Below, one piece after another: positions 56,190-64,000 of a stretch of DNA of 64,000 nucleotides. Position numbers and translations under genes: made by a program. The stretch comes from Boesenbergia rotunda. Lineage: Eukaryota; Streptophyta; Magnoliopsida; Zingiberales; Zingiberaceae. Each line of letters begins with the position of its first letter. Position 1 is the stretch's first letter. The notes below the pieces were generated by a model. It was not told where the DNA came from, made no database searches, and worked only from the letters and a program-made list of their open reading frames with translations. Location of the stretch: positions 110,720 through 174,719 of the forward strand of contig JAGFNQ010000712.1 of assembly GCA_024364735.1 (NCBI GenBank). Direction: 5' to 3'.

Positions 56190-57389
56190 ATGGCAGATCC
56201 AGAGGGGCAACCCATCATTCTGACAAGGCAGGAGTTGGATCGTTTAGCCGTTAAAGTCGTCAAAGGAGCATTTGAGCAACATCAGATCGAGCAAACCGCC
56301 TCGCTACGAGCGACTTCGGTAGAGGTCGAAATCCCAAGAATGTCGGCCTCGCACCACCAAAATTGAAGATCCGTCTCGCCACCAGCGGGACCGGCAATGA
56401 CAACCCCAGTGCCCAGGCGAGATTCCATGGGAGAAATAGAGAGGGTGCATTCCGTCGCCTCCAGCGTTTTACGGCAGAAGGAGGGATCGAAGAAGGTTGA
56501 GGCGTCCAATGCTCTCCTGAAGTCTCCATGTACTCCTTTTTCTCCAGACATCATAGTGGATCTCATATCCAAGTAGTTCCATGGTCCAGGAATTGCTGAT
56601 TACGATGGGAAGATGGATCGGAGGACCACATCTGCAAGTTCGAGAATGCGGCTCTCTTACACCAATACACAGATGGTGTGAAGTGTCAGGTGTTCCTGAA
56701 CACCTTATCAGGGGCCGCCTAGAGATGGTTTCAAAGGCTGCTCCAAAATTTAATAAATTCCTTTCTGGAGTTTAGAATTGTTTTCCAACACCACTTCGCC
56801 GGCAGCCGGCGATACCAGAAGACGACTTTGAGTTTGTTCGCCCTCAAGCAGAAGATCAAAGAATCGTTGAAGGACTATATCCAGTGGTTCAATCGGGTGG
56901 CTCAGGTCGTGCCAACCACCACTTCAGAGATTCTCATCAGCGCCTTCATGCAAGGACTCTCCGAAGGCGATTTCTTTCAGTCGCCAGTGAAGAAGCCACC
57001 GGCCAGCTTTGATGACTTATTGGGGCGTTCGGTTAAGCACGTCAACGTCGAGGAGGTGTAGCACGCCCGTCGCAAAGATTTAGCGGGCGTCCCTATTCAA
57101 ATCTCGGTACAATCCGAGAGGAGAGAACCACCCGCTCCAAATCGAGCAGAAGATCCTCGCTCCGGTAAGGTTCACTGGGTCGACAAGAAGTGGGTGGTAG
57201 AGAAGTACTGCGACTTCCACGGCAGCACAACGCACTCTACCAAAGAGTGTTACACCCTGAAGAAGAGGAGATCTAAAGATGTGGACGCCAAGCCCCGTAA
57301 AATTTGGAACAAAGCGGGGCATCAACGACGATCTCCTCGCTGAAGCCCTTCCCCTCATCGACGATAGTCGGGGGAGGACAGATCTAGGC
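56190..57389 (+). pseudogene. Gag of a Tat/Retand-like Gypsy element, degenerate
   Basis: It starts MADPEGQPIILTRQELDRLA. After stops and shifts, pieces of a canonical gag are seen: FHGPGIADYDGKMD, NAALLHQYTDGVKCQVFLNT, RRYQKTTLSLFALKQKIKES and DYIQWFNRVAQVVPTTTSEI, with EGDFFQSPVKKPPASFDDLL and KYCDFHGSTTHSTKECYTLK. Frameshifts near 56600-56830 and stops at about 57060 make it dead. The frame is cut at 57389 by a Copia LTR, and no pol is found beyond. Confidence 0.85.
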
Positions 57390-57494
57390 TGTTGGTGCAA
57401 GATGCATCAGTGATGTCTTCCTCTAGTGTTTTGATGTTTAACAATATATTTAAGTTAATAATAAATGTTAGATAAGATGAGGGTTAGTCAAAGT

Positions 57495-57835
57495 GATCAA
57501 GGGTTAAATCAAACAGGACCTTATATTTGGTAGGGTAAACCCAGGTTTGATCAGGTTGACAAAGGGTTAGCCAAACATGATCTGATGTTTTGCAAAGTAG
57601 ATCATACCCAGCGTGGGATGACCAAGGGTTAGTCAAACAGGACCTGATGTTTGGCAGGGTGATCAAACCTAGATTTAATCTGGTTAATTACTAAGGTTTG
57701 ATCAGTTAGAACAAGGGTTAGCTAAACATGAACTGATGTTTAGCAGAAAACCCAGGGTTGGTCAGTTAGACCAAGGAGTGAGCCAAACAGGACTTAATGT
57801 TTGGCAGAAGACAAGTCTAGTCAGGATTAATATGA
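57495..57835. repeat. 62-bp tandem array in the Copia LTR
   Basis: About five copies of CAAGGGTTAGYCAAACAGGA then CTGATGTTTGGCAG, with a longer third copy. They lie between the LTR start and the second array. Confidence 0.85.
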
Positions 57836-58689
57836 CTAGCAAAAGAAATCTTTATCAAGGTGAAGGAAAGTCCTAGTTAACCTAGGCACGAAGTCTTGAC
57901 CTGCAGGGTTGAGCACTAAGTACTGGTCGAGGGCTGGGCACCTAAGACCTAACTGAGGGTTGGGCACCGAAGTCCTGGTTCGAGGAATTGGGCACGAAGT
58001 CCTGGTCGGGGATCGAGCAACGGAGTCTTTGCCGAGCTGGGATCCGGACATAAGTAGAGACGGATCGAGGATCGGACGTCTCGAGATCCGGGTTCTCAGA
58101 GGCCGAGCACAAAGTCATGGTCCGAGGGATCAAGCAACTTAGCTAAGCGATGACTAAGGACATAAGAAGAGACGGGTCAAGGTTCGGACGTCTCGAGATC
58201 CGAGAGTCTAGGAGGCTAAGCAAAAGTCCAACCGGAGGTCTCGGTTGGTAAAAGTAACTTCTCCAGGGTGGAGTAGGTTAAGGTGCATTCCCCGGGAAAG
58301 GGAACATTAAGGCGTCGGTTCGACCTAGGGTTTCGCGTGAAATCCAAAGTCAGAACCTATAATTGTATATTTGTTTGTCTTGTGTTTGTCTATCTTGCAG
58401 GTACCTGGAGTTGGAGGCGAGATAGATGAGCAACACAAAGAAAACAAGGCCCGAGAAAGACCTTCCAGGGCGCCCCCATGACCCAGGCACCCTGGAGTTG
58501 CCAAGCGCCTGGGAAGGCTGCTTCCTGGGTTAGGCTAGCCAACCCAGGCACCCCCCACAACCCAGGCGCTCTGGACCTCCCAGGCGCTTGGGAAGGAGTC
58601 CTTATCAGCATTGCGAAGTTCGCGAGTACGGATGAATTTTTGACCGTACTGAGGTGCCCCAAAGGCCTATAAGGTGCCCTGGACACTAC

Positions 58690-58696
58690 TATAAAA
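58690..58696 (+). promoter_or_regulatory. TATA box of the Copia LTR at 57390
   Basis: TATAAAA in CTACTATAAAAGGGGCTTTG, about 90 bp downstream of the CCAGGCGC dyad region. The wording matches the CTATAAAAGGG boxes at 21468, 24824 and 28613. Confidence 0.75.
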
Positions 58697-58955
58697 GGGG
58701 CTTTGACCCCTCAACTCAGAACATCACTTACTACATCATTCTAAGCATTCTGAGCGAAGAAAAAGTGCTAGAGACGAAGCTCTGCACCACGGAGGCTCCA
58801 GGAGGAAGTGCGCTGCACTTCGGACTTCCGGTTTGGTCGAATCATCGACTTTCTTTTTGGTTTGCTTTTATTTTACGCACTTAATTTACTTATTCTTTGG
58901 TTGTAAATTTGAACTGTAAGACAGGTATTCTCCTACTCTGGAAATTTCGAAAAGG

Positions 58956-59868
58956 AGATCAATAGTGGACTCACACCGAGTACATAGGCCTTCCTATAAA
59001 ACATTCCTGATCTTAACTCCCCAATTCTTGATCCAAGCCACTTTCGACTCAAGTTTATCTTCACAGCAATTTTTTTTCTTTTGCTTTGGCACAAATTCCA
59101 GCTTGCGTGCCAATCTTCTAAGTTTAATCAAGAGTCAAGATCTCCACTACTTCCAACTCGAACCACTTCTTCCCACTTGAACTTGACACCAAACTCAACT
59201 TAACTTGGCACAAAAAAATTTTTTTTTTCGAAATGATGATGCTCCTTGATAAAAATTGCTTCCCTATCACTAGTCACTCCCCCACACTTAATTCTTTGTC
59301 CGTCTCGGGCAAAGTAGCATCAAGAAAACATCCCAAGCAAACAAATCCATAGAAAAATTGGGGTTAAGATTAGGAATAAGGAAAGACAATTAGAACAAAA
59401 TAGACAAATTGATGTAGAAAGGTAAATAAAATGATTAGTCCCTATAGATGTGATCCAACCATTGAAATATGGTTTTGAAAGAACCTAAGCAAGTTCTAGA
59501 ATACAATAACATATGTGTATCACAAAATAAGGCTAATCTCACTAGGTAAAAATAATCTATCTCAAATCCTCAATTAAGAATCTAAAGCAAAGTAGTACTC
59601 AAGCATCCAAGATTTCATCCATGAACTCAAACCCTAAGTTTTGACAACCAAATTTAACTTATTTTCCAAGAGATTCTAAAATGCTATGGAATAACCTAGA
59701 GGGATACTTTTATTTCTACTCATGCAAGAAAAAGTGCGAAAAGAAATAACAAGATATTTACATTGACTCATATGCATTCTACTCTACTCATGCATTTATT
59801 AGCAAGGACTCAAGTTAAAAGTGAAAAATGCAATAAAAGAAAATATAAAAAAAAGAACAATCTCCCCT
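58956..59868 (-). other. 3' noncoding interior of the second Athila-like element
   Basis: AT-rich sequence with TTTTTTT runs and AATTCTTTGTCCGTCTCGGGC near 59289, which is LTR-retrotransposon interior rather than host gene. The expected 3' LTR of the minus-strand element is not present, so the left end was lost at the junction with the Copia LTR near 58955. Confidence 0.5.
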
Positions 59869-61995
59869 TTATTCTGGTGGACGGAGTCGATCCAGAAGTA
59901 GCCTCCATCTTGGTAGTGGAGGAGTCTGGGTGGCTGAGAGAATTCGGACTCCCCCACACTTAAACTTCACAAAAAATTTCTCTGGTGGCCGAAGGCGATT
60001 TAGGTGTAAGATCCACTGAAGGAATGGAGTGCTTCGAATTAAAGTAAAATCATCTCCTCCTTCTTCCTGCCTTTTAGAAGTCCTTCCAGGAGGTTGAAGT
60101 CTGTTCAGTTGGAGTACCCACTCCGGAAGTCTTCTGGACCCTGCAAAACAATGTAATACCTTTCTCAAGCGTGCAGGGTCAGAAAGAAATAAAATAGTAT
60201 CAGTCTCTGCATGAAATGAATCTAAATCTGCATCATGTCCAATTAAATCAATGCTTGGTGTCTCAATAAATTTTTCACAGTTATTTCCTACAAAATTTGC
60301 ATTCTGAAATTTATCACAAATAATAAAATCAATTCTTGGCACTTCAATAAAAATTTCCCAATTATTTTTCATCAAAGATGTATCAAGCAATGTATCACTG
60401 GCAGTAAATTCAATTTGTGGTGCCTCAATAAATTTGTCACAATTATTTCCAGCATAAGATATATCAAAAGACTCACTACAATAATCAACATCAAGTCTAG
60501 GCACCCCTAAAAATTTTTCACATACAGCATTTGCATCTAATGTAACACCACATGCTTCATTTTCAACCAATTCAACACTAGGTACCTCTAGGGATTTTTC
60601 ACAATTATTTTCTACAAGAGATGTATCCCTAAGTATATCACAAACAATAAAATCAGTTTGAGGTACCTCAATACAATTTTTAGAAAAATTTGGAGGAGTA
60701 TTTACCTGATCGTGCTGAAAAATACCTGGAGGTTCTACAGAAGTAGATGTATCCGTGCTCTCCTCCTGGTCAAGTAATTGCTCCTCTTCAGCCTCAAACT
60801 CTGGTGGACACTCAACTGGAATAGGTGATCCTTGGGTGCTTGCTTCCACCAAGCAAGTCCCTACACTTTCTGGTAATTGTGGTGGTCCCTGGGGCTTAGT
60901 GCAATCCCCTACACCTATGGAATCATCTTCCTCAACCATTCCTGTATCAACCAAATTAGAAAAATTAGGACCATCAATAGCAATATTCTTACAAAATAAA
61001 ATTTTAGAAGGGTCCTGAAAAGTTTCAGAGTCGAAGTCAAGACTGTTACAAGCTCTACTATCCATCTCCTCCCAGGCCTCTAAATCAGTAGGAATGGGTG
61101 ATTCTTGGGGCTCAGTGCAATCCCCTACACTCTCAATCCTATCCTCTGAATTTTCTGATGCATCAATCAATATAGGTGGTCCCTGGGGCTCTGTGCAATC
61201 CCCTGCACCTATAGAATCATCTGATTGTTCTAATCTTTGAGCTTGTATTTCATTCCATTGATCAACCAATTTTGCAAGGCGTTGTAATTGTTGTTGATTA
61301 ATTTGCTCTTGTTGTTGTTGTTGTTGTAGAACTTGTTGTTGCCAAGCTTGTTGTTGTTGTAACATTTGTTGACACATCTCTATCATCCTTTGGTGTAGAG
61401 CCTCATCCCAATCAGGGTCCTCAAAGCCTCCTTGATTAAACTGCTGAAATGGGAGGGGCTGGAAATTCTGTCCTTGAAACTGGAAATTTGGATCGCATGG
61501 CTGTGAATATTGAAAAGGTTGTTGAAAATTCTGTATAGGTTGAAATTCTTGCTGCCATGGCTGAGGTTGAGGCTGAAATTGATTATTTCCTTGCTGAAAA
61601 GGCTGCTGGAAATCTTGGTTAAAATGCTGAAATCCTTGGTTTGGTTGAACTTGAGGAAAGGGTGGTTGCTGAAAATTCTGATTATTTGAACACCCTTGCT
61701 GAATTCCTTGAAATAATGATTGATCTTGTTGATAAGGTGGCTGAAAGTTGGGCTGAAATTGTTGAAATGGTTGCTCAAACTGGAATGGTGGCTGCCCGTT
61801 TTGATTTTGTGGCTGAAAATTTGGTTGATTTTGCTGAAAATTTTGGAAAGGCTGAAAAAACTGGCTTGGTTGCTGAAATTGATCATTTGGGTGCTGAAAA
61901 TTCTGGAATTGTGGTTGAAATTGCTGTAGTGGTTGATTGAAAGGTTGGTTCTGCTGAAATTGTGGACACGGCTGCTGGTAAGTGGATGAAAACAT
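59869..61995 (-). CDS. 708-codon Gln/Phe-rich ORF of a non-autonomous Athila-like element
   Basis: ATG at 61995, about 160 nt downstream of the 5' LTR edge, where Athila-like gag would start. There is no retrotransposon gag or pol domain. Residues about 1-245 are FQQPFQ/NFQ-rich and prion-like, followed by a poly-Gln segment. Residues about 260-420 are acidic with GDCTEPQGPP repeats, shared with the Athila polyprotein at 49020-49120. Residues about 420-600 hold modules of the form NNCEKFIEVPxIDFI.CD.....DTSLV. The C-terminus has three copies of a W.L.L.RLRPPE motif. No known function; it is clearly assembled in part from Athila linker sequence. The frame has no stop over 2.1 kb, unlike the degenerate Athila at 46013. 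Confidence 0.7.
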   Translation of the reverse strand: MFSSTYQQPCPQFQQNQPFNQPLQQFQPQFQNFQHPNDQFQQPSQFFQPFQNFQQNQPNFQPQNQNGQPPFQFEQPFQQFQPNFQPPYQQDQSLFQGIQQGCSNNQNFQQPPFPQVQPNQGFQHFNQDFQQPFQQGNNQFQPQPQPWQQEFQPIQNFQQPFQYSQPCDPNFQFQGQNFQPLPFQQFNQGGFEDPDWDEALHQRMIEMCQQMLQQQQAWQQQVLQQQQQQEQINQQQLQRLAKLVDQWNEIQAQRLEQSDDSIGAGDCTEPQGPPILIDASENSEDRIESVGDCTEPQESPIPTDLEAWEEMDSRACNSLDFDSETFQDPSKILFCKNIAIDGPNFSNLVDTGMVEEDDSIGVGDCTKPQGPPQLPESVGTCLVEASTQGSPIPVECPPEFEAEEEQLLDQEESTDTSTSVEPPGIFQHDQVNTPPNFSKNCIEVPQTDFIVCDILRDTSLVENNCEKSLEVPSVELVENEACGVTLDANAVCEKFLGVPRLDVDYCSESFDISYAGNNCDKFIEAPQIEFTASDTLLDTSLMKNNWEIFIEVPRIDFIICDKFQNANFVGNNCEKFIETPSIDLIGHDADLDSFHAETDTILFLSDPARLRKVLHCFAGSRRLPEWVLQLNRLQPPGRTSKRQEEGGDDFTLIRSTPFLQWILHLNRLRPPEKFFVKFKCGGVRILSATQTPPLPRWRLLLDRLRPPE

Positions 61996-62133
61996 TTTGA
62001 ACCTGCACCCCTGTCACAAAACAAACAAGAAAAATGGCAGTACCAGTATACAAAAGATAAAGCAAAATAAAATAGAACCCAATGATATGTCAATAAATAC
62101 ACAAGCAAAAATCAAACAAATCAACTAGTTGCT

Positions 62134-62151
62134 TCCCCGGCAACGGCGCCA
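62134..62151 (-). promoter_or_regulatory. Primer binding site (tRNA-Asp type) of the second Athila-like element
   Basis: The minus strand reads TGGCGCCGTTGCCGGGGA, 6 nt from the LTR edge, as in the element at 44305. It shows that the ORF at 59869-61995 belongs to a reverse-transcribable unit. Confidence 0.88.
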
Positions 62152-62157
62152 AAAATT

Positions 62158-64000
62158 TGACGAGCCCAAACTATGTGTCACGAATGTGGGCCTCAAATTT
62201 AGAATTTATAAATGAATAGCTGGAAACCCTTTTACAACTCAAAAGTATGAAAATGTAATATAGGGGCCACAGGTCGTATTTTTCACGGGGCTAGTTGTCG
62301 TGCTTGATTCAAACTTGTAGTTATATGTCGTTTTTGTTTTTGGGTTTCAAATAAGTGATTGAATTTGGATAGCAATTATGAATGAAAATGAAATGAAAAT
62401 GAAGGAAAATGAACAATGGAACTAAGCAAGAGATGGCACTTGATATTTCCACCAATGGAAATCGAGTCAAGCTATAGGATGTAACCGAAGTTTGGAAAGC
62501 AAACCTAAATTCAAATGCACAGTAAACTCTGATGGAAAGAAATCGAAATTGTGATGGAAGTTATCTGAAGCAAATCAAGCCCAAACAATTGCTATTTATG
62601 CCTTTCGGAAATTAAACAAGCTACACATGTTAACTCAAACTAACTACAATTTTTGAAGCCACAATTGCAAAAGAGATTCGAAATGGATGAATGCAGCTTA
62701 TTGATTTCAACTCAATCAGATGCCACAAATGACAAGTTAAATTCAGAGTCAATTAGATCCAAAGCATATGGCACACAACTGAGAATTGAAATCGAAATCA
62801 GACTTGAGAAGAGAAGTAAAATTCAGAAATGGGAAGTGCAGAAATGGGAACTTGATTTTCAGAATTTCAGCACAAGGTTTGGGCTCAAAACTCAAACAAA
62901 CTCAGCTTGATATATTGATCGAAAGACCAGATGAACTAAGCCAAAATGTCTAATGTTTACCTAACAAAAACTTTCCAACAGCAGCTGGAAATCCAGAACA
63001 AAACTTGGTTTGGCAGAAATAAATTGGCACGCAAGAAGTGACTTGATACACAGGAAGAAAGATATGAAACAAGCTGAAACTAAGTGCAACTACTCACTAA
63101 CAAGTAACTTAACTACTTAGACTGAAGAAATAAAACAAATCACAGCAGAAACACATGGAGAAAGGCTGAAAATTGAATGGCACACTAGTTATGAAAGTGG
63201 CACGCAAGAAATTGAGCTAAAGCAAACTAGAATTTGACTTAATCTATCACTAAACAAGTTCCTAGTTAACTTAATTCGAAGATTCAAATCCTAATTAAGC
63301 TCAAACAATTCAGAATTACAAACTAAGTTGCTGAAAATTGGAAATTGCAGAAAACAGGACAGAATTCGACTAAACTGAAATCTACAGCTAAAACAATGGA
63401 ATTAACTAGCTAAACTACTCCTCAACCCCTTCCTCAGCTCGAGAAATTCTTGGTTGTCAATCAAAAACTGGCTTCGAACCCCTAGGCTCAGCAAATCAAT
63501 GGATAATCAATTCTGAAGTCGTTTCTGAACAGAATCTGCGCTTGATGGAATCTTCCATCCGATTCACTTCATCTCGATTGGAGGGGCTGCGATGATGATA
63601 TGGAAAACTTCTGAGCTCACCTGAGAACCCCTACAAGTGGTTCAGAAGCTTTGAAATGGATTGTGGTCGAGAAGAGGATGATCGGACTGAGAACTGCCGG
63701 AACCCCCAAGAAATTCTCTGTTCCAGCGCAAATGAGCAGAATTCTTCAAACAAAGATCACCAAAAACTTGATTCTCGATCTGGAATGGAAGATGAGGTGG
63801 TCACGCCTTCATGGAAGCAAAAATTTTCAAAAACGATGAAGAGAAGATGAAGAACGGCGAAGAACAGTGGGAGCTGGGCTGAAGACGCGACGAGGCTTGG
63901 CTGCGGGCAAAATTTGATTAAATACTTATCATTGGACGGCTCAGATTGCTTTGATGAAATCCAACGGCTGATCTTACTCCGATTTGAGCCAAACTTTTAT
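62158..64000 (-). repeat. 5' LTR of the second Athila-like element (continues past the window)
   Basis: On the minus strand the LTR ends GGCCCACATTCGTGACACAT then GGGCTCGTCA. 63990-63900 matches the LTR 1 block AAYGGCTGAGATTG-type (CCAACGGCTGATCTTACTCC and ACGGCTCAGATTGC here). At least 1843 bp are present. Overall identity to the LTRs at 44305 and 54301 is low, so this is a different subfamily. Confidence 0.8.

Larger units (their letters stand above)
57390..58955 (+). mobile_element. Copia-type LTR (solo or truncated) in the Retand-like gag
   Basis: It starts TGTTGGTGCAAGATGC, like the LTR at 20580. It contains a 62-bp tandem array (57495-57835), a TCCTGGTCGAGGGCTGGGCAC array (57890-58215), the GTCGGTTCGACCTAGGGTTTC block also seen at 21006 and 28095, a CCAGGCGC dyad region (58465-58600) and a TATA box at 58690-58696. 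The 3' end is not clear: no CCAACA terminus is seen, and the sequence changes to Athila-like DNA near 58955. Confidence 0.7.

Noticed and set aside
1..64000. Integrated pararetrovirus or other viral insert
   Set aside because: No movement protein, coat or viral replicase motif; all reverse transcriptase, integrase and gag pieces fit Copia or Gypsy retrotransposons with LTRs.
1..64000. tRNA, rRNA or organelle DNA insert
   Set aside because: Apart from primer-site complements and the SINE B-box, no tRNA cloverleaf, rRNA core or plastid/mitochondrial gene stretch was recognised by eye.

Overview
The window is plant nuclear DNA. The evidence is the N-terminus of a wall-associated-kinase-like receptor, a Mutator-like element carrying a Ulp1-type protease, plant-type Ty1/Copia and Ty3/Gypsy (Athila-like and Tat/Retand-like) retrotransposons with plant tRNA primer sites, a tRNA-derived SINE and short plant introns. 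It looks like a large, repeat-rich angiosperm genome. The lineage cannot be fixed from sequence alone, and I give no species. Host coding sequence is limited to the truncated receptor gene at the left edge and a dead peptidyl-tRNA hydrolase 2 fragment; almost everything else is nested mobile DNA.

Layout. 1-335 (-): start of a WAK-like gene. 1785-1869: an 85-bp Mutator-type MITE with a perfect 9-bp target duplication. About 2073-14084: a 12-kb Mutator-like element with a Ulp1-like gene (+, 3038-5722) and a MURA-type transposase (-, 10259-13132) converging on a 3.7-kb palindrome of 233-bp tandem units. 14568-17682, continuing at 36259-37160: dispersed noncoding repeat, with a PTH2 pseudogene split by a SINE. 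17683-36258: one old Copia element (-, target duplication CAAAC) that received four insertions: a solo LTR (17720-19338), a gag-only Copia (20580-29038), a truncated LTR (29708-30450) and a second gag-only Copia (30942-35738). 38894-41976: an internally deleted Copia element. 42423-55863: an Athila-like Gypsy inserted into the LTR of a Tat/Retand-like Gypsy, with a 3.4-kb segment (flank plus LTR) present twice in direct orientation. 57390-about 58955: another Copia LTR inside the Retand-like gag. 59869-64000 (-): a non-autonomous Athila-like element with an intact 708-codon ORF, a primer site and a 5' LTR that runs off the window.

How the parts relate. Target duplications let most of the insertion order be read directly. 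The two gag-only Copia elements have LTRs, primer sites and gag but no polymerase, so they would depend on a full-length relative. The most unusual recurring pattern is that six Copia-type promoter regions carry different, family-specific arrays of dyad (inverted) repeats, usually with 10-bp arms, ending about 10-90 bp upstream of a TATA box. One of these dyads also occurs in the unrelated Athila LTRs. The Mutator-like element has its own unusual feature: read-through from either of its genes would enter a palindrome able to fold into long double-stranded RNA.
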